From assembly GCA_017893485.1 (NCBI GenBank), contig CM030361.1:144770941-144834940 (forward strand): a stretch of 64,000 nucleotides of DNA, read 5' to 3'. The position numbers and the translations under genes are program-made. The notes below the pieces were generated by a model, which saw nothing but the letters and a program-made list of their open reading frames with translations, was not told where the DNA came from and made no database searches. The DNA is from Hemerocallis citrina (Eukaryota; Streptophyta; Magnoliopsida; Asparagales; Asphodelaceae). Each line of letters begins with the position of its first letter. Positions within the stretch are counted from its first letter, which is position 1. Shown one piece after another: positions 23,276 to 32,699 of the stretch.

Positions 23276-23294
23276 AAGCGTGCTCTGATACTAC
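23276..23294 (-). other. Primer-binding site (mutated iMet), element 2
   Basis: Minus-strand TAGTATCAGAGCACG next to the 5' LTR edge at 23297 differs from the iMet PBS TGGTATCAGAGC at one base (G to A), consistent with deamination after insertion. Confidence 0.8.
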
Positions 23295-23296
23295 TC

Positions 23297-24256
23297 TGTA
23301 ACACCTCGAATTCTAAAATACAACTGAATTCGAAGTTCCACATGATCTTTACACTTCTTTCGTACAATTTTACAAGGAAAATAAAAATATTTTTTACATC
23401 AGAGTTACATAACTCATTTACATCATTACAGCAGAAGCAATTTTACAATAATTACTTAAAACAACAATTTAATCGATCCTTGAGCAGCATGTATACTTCA
23501 ATTTGTCAAGCATCATTACCCTGCATGTAAAACTGTAGGGCGCGTCAGTTCATTCACTGACGAAATATTATACCAGGACATCCTCTCTATGCCGGAAACA
23601 GTATAACGATTTTCAATACTTAGCAAACCACAAACTTGTTCATAAACAAATCTAAAGGGACTATCCTATTGATGTCATGTTGTGCTGTGCACTTAGTCCT
23701 TAATGCAGTTGTTATGTTATATGACACTAATGCGCACTTGTTCGCATTCTATGCATCTCATACTACATAGATCCGAGGGAAAGCCCTTATTCGTAGTTCA
23801 TCTTATAGGGTTCAATCCCTCGCCATGACTTACACTACTACGGTAACTACGGTAAGTATCCTAGATGTTCTATGATCTACGAGCCCATGTCCAGGCAGTC
23901 TGGAGGGGAATCCCACGCACTGACATGACGCATCAAGCAGGCAGACTATGGACAATTCAACCTCCACCACGGAACGATGGCACCACCTGAAATCACCAAA
24001 CACCTCACAAGTATCGCCACCGGGACGATAATTCTGGAGTAGTGTTCACGCCATGTCATGACGCATCAAGTAGGCAATCTGTGAATCACTATCACACTGC
24101 CAATCTGATGGTCCTCATACTCGTATTTTTCTCTCACTTTTGTCACATAACCACTATGTGTATAAATCCTTAGTTTATTTGAATCATGAATAAAATCAAC
24201 CCCTAGAGTTAGCTTTTTCCTCTATACCAGTCTTAATCAACAACATGACCAACCCC
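23297..24256 (-). repeat. 5' LTR of element 2, truncated at a recombination junction
   Basis: Closely matches 15228-16190. Homology stops at atgaccaacc; the next 20 bases (24251-24270) repeat a tract found 53 bp earlier (24198-24217), and then the Tat-element LTR begins. The remaining ~1.9 kb of the LTR is missing. Confidence 0.9.
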
Positions 24257-24270
24257 TAGAGTTAGCTTTT

Positions 24271-24390
24271 CTCGCACTTTTTGTAGGTGCACGGCAGGAG
24301 TCATCGTCAAACTCCGACGGAACAGGTATACAGGTTTGCTATCCAGTTTTCCTAAGAATCCACAAATACTATCTGTTTGCCCCCACACCA
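24271..24390 (+). repeat. 5' LTR remnant (last 120 bp) of element 3
   Basis: Matches 37236-37355 with very few differences and ends in the same cccccacacca. The preceding ~490 bp of the LTR, including its TATA box, is gone. Confidence 0.92.
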
Positions 24391-25712
24391 GAGAGTCCCC
24401 TGAACATCGCAGAAGAAGACCACATTCCTCCGCCGGTCGGCAACACCTTAGGAACGATGAGGCACCCATCACCCGTGCCGAGTTCCAGCAGTTCCAAGCA
24501 ACCGTCCTACAAGCTCTCAACCTCCGTCCCAATAACACCAATGCTCCGAGGATTTTCTCTCCTCCTCCGGTCCGAAGTCCTCGCCGACGGTCCCCATCTC
24601 CTTCTTCAGCTCCCAGCAACTCCCGGCATGTGCAAAGTCCTCGCCGCTCCAGGAGCTACCGTCGTCATAGCCCCGCTCTCCCTCGTACGAAGACGAGTCT
24701 AGAGGCTCGCCCAATTATCGACGAAGGGATGACGCTGTATACCGCCGTCTCCATGAGATGGAGAGGCGCTTGGGTCAGTTAGACCGAGAAGAAGATCTTA
24801 GAGGAAGGACCCTTCATCCTAACAGACCTCCTTTTTCCCGAACCATAATGGAAGCACCCGTACCAATCGGCTTCAAGTCTCCTCAATTTGAAACCTACTC
24901 CGGGGAGACTGACCCCGTTGATCACATCGAGAGCTTCAAGACCCTAATGCTCATCCATCAAGCCTCCGATGCTCTACTCTATAAAAACCTTCCCCGCAAC
25001 TCTCAAGGGTCCAGCTCGAGAATGGTACTCTCACCTTGCCCCATCCTCAATATTCTCCTTCGAGCAATTCGAAACCCTCTTTGTCACCCATTTTGTAAGT
25101 AGCCGTAGAACTGAGAAGACCAGCATCTCACTACTGTACCTCCACCAGAAGAAGGGTGAGAAGTTGAGAGACTATGTGAAGAGGTTCACAGCTGAAGCCA
25201 GGTCCATAGCATCCCTCGACCAGTCGGTCGCTGCAGCAGCATTTCAATCCAATGTCCTCAACTCTAACCTCCGCTCCTCCCTCGCCAAGAAGCCCCCACA
25301 GAACTTCTTTGACCTCCTCCTCCGAAGTGAAAAGTATATTCGGGCCGAAGAAGCCGAGCACCGCCCTAACTTGGAGGGGTCTTCCTCCGGGGTTAAGAGA
25401 AAGGGAACAGAAGAAGAAGGAGCCAAGAAGCTCCAGAAGGATAATGCCGGCCAGCGCCGACCTCCCCCCAGATTCGAGAAATTTACTCCTCTCACCACCA
25501 ATGTCTCTACCATTTTGATGGAAGTTGAGAAGGAAGGGATCATACCCCCTGCTCCAAAAATGAACACCCCCGACAAAAGAAGGGATAAAAAAAAGTGGTG
25601 CCGCTATCACCGGGATCACGGCCATGACACCAACGATTGTCGGGCCTTGAAGAATGAGATAGAAGCCCTCATCCAGAGGGGGCAGCTGACCAGATTCATG
25701 AGAAAGGACTGA
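24391..25712 (+). pseudogene. Gag of element 3 (Tat type)
   Basis: Gag sequence begins directly after the LTR remnant, with no start codon or leader retained. An Arg/Ser/Pro-rich N-terminus (TRAEFQQFQATVLQALNLRP then RSPRRRSPSPSS) is followed by a frame change near 24690. The capsid core is PQFETYSGETDPVDHIESFK, then after a second frame change near 24985 GPAREWYSHLAPSSIFSFEQ, LRDYVKRFTAEARSI and PPQNFFDLLLRSEKYIRAEE. The C-terminal metal-binding knuckle is WCRYHRDHGHDTNDCRALKN, the CxxH...H...C form usual in Tat gag. A TGA at 25710-25712 ends the frame, and protease follows in the same frame. Confidence 0.88.
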
Positions 25713-25817
25713 GCCGACCTTCCTCCCCCTCCTCGGGGGGCTAATAAGCATCCGGAGCGCGATGAAACGCCCGACTTCGAAAAGGAACGTGTCCTACACC
25801 TCATTCATGGGGGCCCA

Positions 25818-26699
25818 ATGGGAGGCTCCTCAAACTCCTCTCGAAAGGCATTCATTAGAGAAGTCAATTCGGTCCGCACCACCCCTCCTCCCGAAGGCAT
25901 CGGAGTGCCCGTCACATTCTCAAACAAAGATCTTGAAGGTGTCCGCACCCCCCACTGTGACGCACTCGTCATCAACCTCCACATGGCGAACTTCAAAGTG
26001 GAAAGGATCCTAGTGGACAATGGCAGCTCCGTTAACATCCTCTTCCTCGCCGCTTTTAAAGGCCTCAAGCTGTCAAGAGAAAGACTTAAGCCCGCCGGCT
26101 ACACGCTCCATGGGTTCACGGGAGTGCCAGTGACTATTGAAGGGGTAATCACCCTCGATGTAACTGCTGGCAAGACTCTTACTACCCGAACGGAGTCGAT
26201 GGATTTTATGGTTGTGGATGTCCCTGTAGCTTACAATGTCATCCTAGGCCGACCCGACCTAGCAGCTCTAGAAGCCGTTCCTTCGGCGTACCATCTCAAG
26301 ATGAAGTTTCCCACTTGGGCCGGAGTAGGGGAAGTAAGAGGCAATCAGGAAGCGGCCCGCAAGTGCTATATGACCTCTACCCTTGGTCCAGTCCTCTCCC
26401 TAGAAACTCTGGAAATCCCCCAAGACGCTACCCGGCCAACGTCCGAGCCGGTGGATGAGTTGGAGGAAGTGCTCTTCTCTGAGCAGGATCTAAGCCGAAA
26501 GTTCTTTGTTAGCAAGACCCTCCCGTCCGCCTTATGCTCAGACATAGTCCAGTGCATCCGAAGGAACCGAGACCTCTTTGCTTGGTCAGCTGCAGACATG
26601 CCCGGAATTTTCGAAGAGCTCTTAGTCCACCACCTCAGTGTTGCCCCGGGGTCCAAACCGGTTCAGCAGAAGAGACGCAAGTTTGCCCCCGAGCGCTAG
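25818..26699 (+). pseudogene. Aspartic protease and protease-RT linker, element 3
   Basis: The protease core includes ERILVDNGSSVNILFLAAFK with D-N-G-S in place of the usual D-T/S-G motif, as is common in Tat elements. VAYNVILGRPDLAALEAVPS marks the C-terminal flap end. Downstream is a linker ending in RT N-terminal sequence (RNRDLFAWSAADMPGI, HHLSVAPGSKPVQQKRRKFA). The frame is the same as gag and RT, and it ends with TAG at 26697-26699 inside the normally continuous PER-x-LAIKEELDKLL stretch, so this is a premature stop. Confidence 0.88.
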
Positions 26700-27833
26700 T
26701 TAGCTATAAAAGAGGAGTTGGACAAGCTCTTGAAGGCCCGGTTCATACAAGAGGTGAACTATCCCGAGTGGTTGTCGAATGTAGTAATGGTGAAGAAGTC
26801 CAATGGGACTTGGAGGATTTGCATCGACTTTACCGACCTCAACAAGGCCTGCCCCAAGGATCCCTTCCCTCTTCTGAGTATTGACACTCTGATTGATGCC
26901 ATCTCGGGACATGAACTCCTCAGTTTCATGGATGCCTTCTCAGGCTACAACCAGATCCGGATGTTCCCTCCGGATATCTCGAAGACATCATTTGTGACTG
27001 ATCAGGGCCTCTATTGTTACAGGGTTATGCCCTTCGGTCTGAAGAATGCAGGCGCAACATATCAACGCCTCGTCAACAAGGTTTTCCGAGCTCAAATCGG
27101 CCGTAATATGGAGGTATATGTTGATGACATGCTCGTAAAAAGCATCCGAGGTGCCGATCATGTGACCGACCTCCAGGAGGCATTTGATGTTCTGAGAAAG
27201 CACAACATGAGACTCAATCCGAACAAGGGTGCGTTCGGTGTCTCGTCAGGGAAGTTCCTCGGCTTCATGGTCAGCCAACGAGGAATTGAAGCAAACCCTG
27301 AGAAGATCAAGGCCATACTAGACATGGCCCCTACCAAGAATGTTAAGGAAGTTCAGAGGTTAACAGGCCGCCTAGCCGCCGTAGGGCACTTTCTCTCGAA
27401 GTTCGGGGAGAAATGCCTCCCCTTCTTTAAAGCCCTCAGGGGGGCTAAAGGTTTTGAATGGGGTCAACAGCAACAGGAGTCCTTCGACCAGCTCAAGGCT
27501 TACCTCGTCAATCATTCCCTCTTCAGCAAACCAATCCCTGGCGAACCCCTCTACCTCTACCTGGCAGCCTCCAAGCAGACCTTCAGTGCCGTTTTAGTAA
27601 GGGAAGAAGACCGGGCCCAAAAGCCCATCTACTATGTGAGCAAGGTACTTCGAGATGCCGAGCTCCGCTATCCGAGAATAGAAAAGATGGCTTATACCCT
27701 GGTGATGGCCGCAAGGAAGCTTCGCCCATATTTTCAGTCTCATTCGGTGGTCGTTCTTACCGACCAACCGCTAAAGCAGGTCCTCCACAAGCCAGAGACC
27801 TCAGGTCGCCTTATGAAGTGGCAATCGAGCTGA
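26700..27833 (+). pseudogene. Reverse transcriptase and native RNase H, element 3
   Basis: Continues the protease frame. Motifs in order: VVMVKKSNGTWRICIDFTDL, FMDAFSGYNQIRMFPPDI, MPFGLKNAGATYQRLVNKVF, then MEVYVDDMLVKSI with the catalytic YVDD at about 27116-27127, followed by the thumb (KFLGFMVSQRGIEANPEKIK). The native RNase H (EPLYLYLAASKQTFSAVLVR ... YPRIEKMAYTLVMAARKLRP) has Ala where Ty3 enzymes have the first catalytic Asp. Loss of this domain is typical of Tat elements, which use a second RNase H. A frameshift near 27820 truncates the ORF; the next segment (AIELSQHDITYQPRTAIKAQ) is in another frame. Confidence 0.9.
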
Positions 27834-27939
27834 GCCAGCATGATATAACCTATCAGCCTCGGACCGCGATCAAGGCTCAGGCCCTGGCAGAATTCATAGT
27901 TGAAAGTACCACCCCCTTTTTAGCCAAGCAACGAAGGGG

Positions 27940-28837
27940 CCACCTGTCTGGTCAGTCTATGTAGACGGATCCTCCTGTAACGAGGGAAGTGGAGCCGGGG
28001 TCATTCTGGCAGGCCCAGATGACTTCATCCTCCAATACTCCCTCCGCATAAACTTCAAGGCCTCGAACAATGAAGCAGAATACGAGGCACTCATAGCCAG
28101 TCTTGGAATGGCTCGAAATGTAGGGGCGCAACGCCTCCGGATCTTCAGCGACTCTCAGCTAGTCGTAAATCAGGTTCTCGGCGAGTATGAAGCACGTGAT
28201 GACAGGATGGTCAAATACTTAGCCAAGGTCAGAAGCCTCATGGCACTGTTTGAAGAAGCCCTCATCCAACGAATACCCCGAGAAGAAAATGCTCAGGCCG
28301 ACGCCCTCTCCAAACTAGCCTCTTCCTCCCTTCAAGGTATCGAGCAGACCGTCTTGATAGAGGTTCTTCTGAGGCCAAGTATTGAGGATGAAACTTTCGA
28401 CTCCTTAGAGTCGCTACCTATCCTGCTTGAGGATAACTGGATGAAATCCCTTGTCGAATTCTTAAGGGACGGACTCCTCCCCGAGGATCCCAAGGAAGCT
28501 CGAAGAGTGAGAACCCGAGCCGAGCGTTACACACTAATCGGAGGCATCCTATATAAACGCTCTTTCACAGAGGTAGACGACAGGCCGTACCTGAGATGCC
28601 TCTCCCCCGGGCAAGCCGACTACGCCCTGCAAGAACTTCATGAGGGCATCAGCGGGGCACATTCGGGATCCAGAGCTCTAGCCCGCAAAGTGTTGAATTA
28701 CGGATATTTCTGGCCCACTCTCCTACGAGACGCCGAACGACACGTTCGGCAATGCAGCCCCTGCCAGAAGTACTCCGACATCCTGACGCCTCCCACAAGC
28801 TCCACTGACTTCCCTATCAAGTCCAATCCCCTTTGCA
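27940..28837 (+). pseudogene. Second (archaeal-like) RNase H and integrase zinc domain, element 3
   Basis: The frame starts with WSVYVDGSSCNEGSGAGVIL and runs through KASNNEAEYEALIASLGMAR, LRIFSDSQLVVNQVLGEYEA and ENAQADALSKLAS. All four acidic RNase H residues are visible (D in YVDGS, E in NEAEYEA, D in SDSQ, D in ADALS). This extra domain was acquired by the plant Tat lineage and can replace the degenerate native one. The integrase N-terminal zinc domain follows (LHEGISGAHSGSRA ... YFWPTLLRDAERHVRQCSPC, an H-H-C-C pattern). The open frame continues to 29076, but near 28835 it leaves the integrase reading frame. Confidence 0.88.
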
Positions 28838-29704
28838 ATGTGGGGGATGGATTTACTAGGGCCATTTCCACCAGCTCCCGGCCAGTTCAAGTTCCTAGTC
28901 GTGGCAATCGACTACTTCTCAAAATGGATAGAGGTCGAGCCCTTGGCCACGATCACCGAAAACAAGGTTGTTCAGTTCTTTTGGAAAAGCGTGATCTGCC
29001 GATTCGGCGTCCCTCGGGTCCTGATAACAGAAAACAGAACCTAGTTCACCGGGACTGCCTCCCGAGCTCTATGTGAAGACCTTGCCATCCAACACCGGTT
29101 CTCCTCCGTTTCTTATCCCCAGTCGAATGGTCAGGCCGAAAATGCTAACCGACAGCTCCTCTCCGACATTAAGAAGAGATTGGATAAATGTTCCAAAGGC
29201 TTGTGGGTCGATTAGCTTCCCAACGTGCTATGGAACTACTGCACCACAAAACGGACCCCCATAGGAGAGAGCCCATTTAATCTCACCTATGGGTCCGAGG
29301 CCGTCATCCCCCTAGAAGTCGGAATACCCTCTCCTCGCCTAACAGCTTATGAAGAAGAGCAAAATGTCAGAGAGCTTCGAGCAGATCTAGACCTGATAGA
29401 TGAGATCCGAGAAAGAGCTGCCATTCGTCAACAAAGCTACTGAAGAAGGATCGAGTTGGCATACAACAAAAGAGCCCGCCCTACGAACCTCAAAGAAGGG
29501 GACCTGGTCCTCAGAAAGTTAGCCATCTCATTCCCAGGTCGGAAGAGCAAATTGGCCCCGAATTGGGAGGGACCTTATAAGATCGCAAAAATGGTTCGGC
29601 CCTGCACATACAGACTAGAAGATCTCGAAGGCAGGGAGATCCCCAGGACTTGGAATGCTGACCATCTCTTAAAATACCAAGAGAGAGCACCAACGCCTCT
29701 CTAA
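28838..29704 (+). pseudogene. Integrase catalytic core and C-terminus, element 3
   Basis: The frame 28838-29044 carries WGMDLLGPFPPAPGQFKFLV and VVAIDYFSKWIEVEPLATIT with the first catalytic Asp. The second Asp (family LITDNGTQF) reads LITENRT, an Asp-to-Glu change. The third acidic residue is within SNGQAENANRQLLSDIKKRL at about 29115-29175, in another frame. The C-terminal part is in 29225-29443 and 29456-29704 (GESPFNLTYGSEAVIPLEVG, then GPYKIAKMVRPCTYRLEDLE and WNADHLLKYQ). No chromodomain is present, as expected for Tat. Stops at about 29213 and 29443, and the frameshifts, make it a pseudogene. Confidence 0.87.
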
Positions 29705-29882
29705 GTATGTTGGGATGTCGAACCGTTCCACTCCTATTACTTGTACTATTTTTCTTTTATTCTCTTTTGTAATAATGGCTCGCAACCTTAGAAGCAGCCG
29801 ACCATTAGTCAATAAAGAAAACTTTTTCATATCTTACTTGTAAAAATTGTTTACAACTCTCTGCCTTTACTCTTCACTCTAA

Positions 29883-31255
29883 CGATGGTTCGGAGTCCAA
29901 CACTTGGCTCGATTCTACTTCGCAAGTTCACTTCTAAGCGAGCTAGAAGTAGTTCGCCATTCGGAATTGCTCCCACAACCGTTGAACAAATCTACCGATG
30001 GTTCGGAGTCCAACACTTGGCTCGATTCTACTTCGCAAGTTTGCTTCTAAGCGAGCTAGAAGTAGTTCGCCATTCGAAATTGCTCCCACAACCGTTGAAC
30101 TAATCTAACGATGGTTCGGAGTCCAACACTTGGCTCGATTCTACTTCGCAAGTTCGCTCCTAAGCGAGCTAGAAGTAGTTCGCCATTCGGAATTGCTCCC
30201 ACAACCGTTGAACTAATCTAACGATGGTTCGGAGTCCAACACTTGGCTCGATTCTACTTCACAAGTTTGCTCCTAAGCGAACTAGAGGTAGTTCGCCATT
30301 CGAAATTGCTTCCACAACCGTTGAACTAATCTAACGATGGTTCGGAGTCTAACACTTGGCTCGATTCTACTTCGCAAGTTTGCTCCTAAGCGAACTAGAG
30401 GTAGTTCGCCATTCGGAATTGCTCCCACAACCGTTGAACTAATCTAACGATGGTTCGGAGTCCAACACTTGGCTAGATTCTACTTCGCAAGTTCGCTCCT
30501 AAGCGAACTAGAAGTAGTTCGCCATTCGGAACTGCTCCCACAACCGTTGAACAAATCTACCGATGGTTCGGAGTCCAACACTTGGCTCGATTCTACTTTG
30601 CAAGTTTGCTCCTAAGCAAACTAAAGGTAGTACGCCATTCGGAATTGCTCCCACAACCGTTGAACTAATCTAACGATGGTTCGGAGTCCAACACTTGGCT
30701 CGATTCTACTTCGCAAGTTTTCTCCTAAGCGAACTAGAGGTAGTTCGCCATTCGGAATTGCTCCCACAATCGTTGAACTGATCTAACGATGGTTCGGAGT
30801 CCAACACTTGGCTCGATTCTACTTTGCAAGTTCGCTTCTAAGCGAACTAGAAGTAGTTCGCCATTCGGAACTGCTCCCACAACCGTTGAACTAATCTAAC
30901 GATGGTTCGGAGTCCAACACTTGGCTCGATTCTACTTCGCAAGTTTGCTCCTAAGCGAACTAGAGGTAGTTCGCCATTCGGAACTGCTCCCACAACCGTT
31001 GAACTAATCTAACGATGGTTCGGAGTCCAACACTTGGCTCGATTCTACTTCGCAAGTTTGCTCCTAAGCGAACTAGAGGTAGTTCGCCATTCGGAATTGC
31101 TCCCACAACCGTTGAACTAATCTAACGATGGTTCGGAGTCCAACACTTGGCTCGATTCTACTTCGCAAGTTCGCTCCTAAGCGAACTAGAAGTAGTTCGC
31201 CATTCGGAATTGCTCCCACGACCGTTGAGCTACTCTAATGATGGTTCGCATTGCA
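29883..31255. repeat. 113-bp tandem array between pol and the antisense gene region (element 3)
   Basis: About twelve copies of a 112-113-bp unit containing gatggttcggagtccaacac, ttggctcgattctacttcgc and ttgctcccacaaccgttgaa, plus a degraded thirteenth copy after 31230. Copies differ mainly at a few positions (for example aagttcgctcctaagcga versus aagtttgctcctaagcga), so homogenisation is recent or ongoing. Each unit contains an inverted pair (ctacttcgcaa / ttcgc... agtagttcgc). The array separates two convergent transcription units: pol on plus and the antisense genes on minus. Confidence 0.93.
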
Positions 31256-31581
31256 AACACTTGGCTCGATCCCACTCCGCAAGCTCACTATTAAGCAAGC
31301 TCGACACGTCTTGCGGAGTTCGCGAGAAGCATGTGCTCGGCACCACCGGCCGAACACTCATGACGCCGACCACAAACGAGTATAAGACCAGCTCAGGGAC
31401 CTCGGCGCGATGAGCACAGTTACAAACAAAACAACCACACAGAGCTACGACAAACACGCAAGTTTGAGAAAGAAATATTATTAATAATTGGGACGCAGTA
31501 CAAAGCGACTCTTCCATACAACAAAATTACAATGCCGACGCACTACACTTAGACTAAATACAAAGGCTTCAAAAATGATCG

Positions 31582-32528
31582 TCAGTGCCTCCGTGGTGCA
31601 AGGATGTTCCTCTTCAAGGACACTCGAGGTCGGCGACGTTTGCCTCTGGAGCCCGACCCCAAACCAGCGAATTGGGACATGTCCTCGGCTCTGCTCCTAG
31701 CAGCCACTCTGACGGATGCTCCGCTCGATGAAATAGCCACAGCACTTTGCGCATCCCCCGGACTAGGATGGCCGATGGGCGGACGGGTCGCGAGCTCGTA
31801 AAACGTGATGCCCCGATCGCTCTCCACGCGAGTACACGAAGTACTCCGCACATTGATCGGCCCCAAACGCGGTTTAAGTCGAGCCACCTCCGCCTCCAGC
31901 TCTGAGATCCGGTCTCGCAACGAGTCATCTTTGACATCGACCTCGAAGCGAGGAGGTATCGCGGAGCTCGGGACGCCGGAGCGACTCGCGATAAGACGGC
32001 GAAGGTGAGTGACCTCGATGCTCTTATCCACCGTGGCCCTCTTCAGCGCGTCGACCTCGACCGTCAGTTTGTCACGTTCGGTCGTCAGTTTGGCCACCTC
32101 TGCCATCAATCCCTCTCCCTCCGTCCGAAGCTCCGTCTCTACTGTTTGCAAGTGGCGGATCTCAGAAAGCAGATTGTCCCTCTTCGCTGTTATCTTGGAT
32201 AAGGTGTGGCGAATGCACTTGATCCGAAGGCCATAGCTAAAAACAGTCGGCGAACCCTCATCCTCTCCTAAAGGGGTCATCTCGGCGATCCTGCTCTCAA
32301 TCGCCGGATCTCGATATCTCGTCGACCCAAGATGAGTTGGAGATGGTTCCGCTCGCTTTCGGCTCTGCGCAATCCCAGCTCAACTTCGTAGAGCCGCTCC
32401 CGGCACCTCGCCAAGCATAGCCTCGTCGCTCCTAAGCCGACCTCGGGACGAGTGTTGTCCCCCGAGCCAGTGGGCTCGACGACCTGAGTCACCACCGCAA
32501 GCTGAAAAGAAGTCGAAGCAAGCAACAA
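31582..32528 (-). pseudogene. Second antisense coiled-coil unit of element 3
   Basis: Two overlapping minus-strand frames, 32528-32277 and 32280-31582, appear to be one gene with a frameshift at about 32278. An intron acceptor (cttcttttcag in gene orientation) lies near 32507, so an upstream exon is likely but not identified. The product is rich in heptads (RERLYEVELGLRRAESERNH, AEVAKLTTERDKLTVEVDAL, DRISELEAEVARLKPRL) and ends in a basic tail (GSGSRGKRRRPRVSLKR) that looks nuclear-localising. It lies just downstream of the larger antisense gene and may be a separate transcript or a duplicated C-terminal exon. The family is not recognised beyond Tat-type antisense coiled-coil proteins. Confidence 0.55.
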
Positions 32529-32699
32529 AGTCTCAAATATATTGTCGAACTCCTACACTTACGAAAATTTCAAAAATCTCTAAGGAAAAAATTGAGAGAC
32601 AGAGTCGAGCCCTAAAAGTCATTTTCATTCATAACAAAAAGCGGTGGCCAGTCGGCGATTAGGCGTTACAAAAAAAAACAGAAGAAAAAACGAGCGGAG

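Larger units (their letters stand above)
15228..24256 (-). mobile_element. Ty3/gypsy Tekay-like chromovirus with truncated 5' LTR (element 2)
   Basis: Minus-strand element with LTRs at 15228-18126 (complete, 2899 bp) and 23297-24256 (only the first ~960 bp, as read on the plus strand). The interior reads in order: mutated iMet PBS, an extra coiled-coil ORF, gag with a CCHC knuckle, protease (DTGSS), RT, RNase H, integrase, chromodomain. All genes carry stops or frameshifts. The right LTR stops at the junction with the Tat element, and its missing 1.9 kb is not found beyond that element, so this is a deletion or recombination rather than a nested insertion. It is related to element 1 but has different LTR sequence. 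Confidence 0.92.

Noticed and set aside
24336..24782. ORF beginning within the LTR remnant (MLSSFPKNPQ)
   Set aside because: Its start lies in LTR U5 sequence; the real gag start has been lost, so the first ~18 codons are not gag.
29883..31255. CRISPR-like regularly spaced repeats
   Set aside because: Units are contiguous tandem copies with no unique spacers, in a plant retrotransposon.
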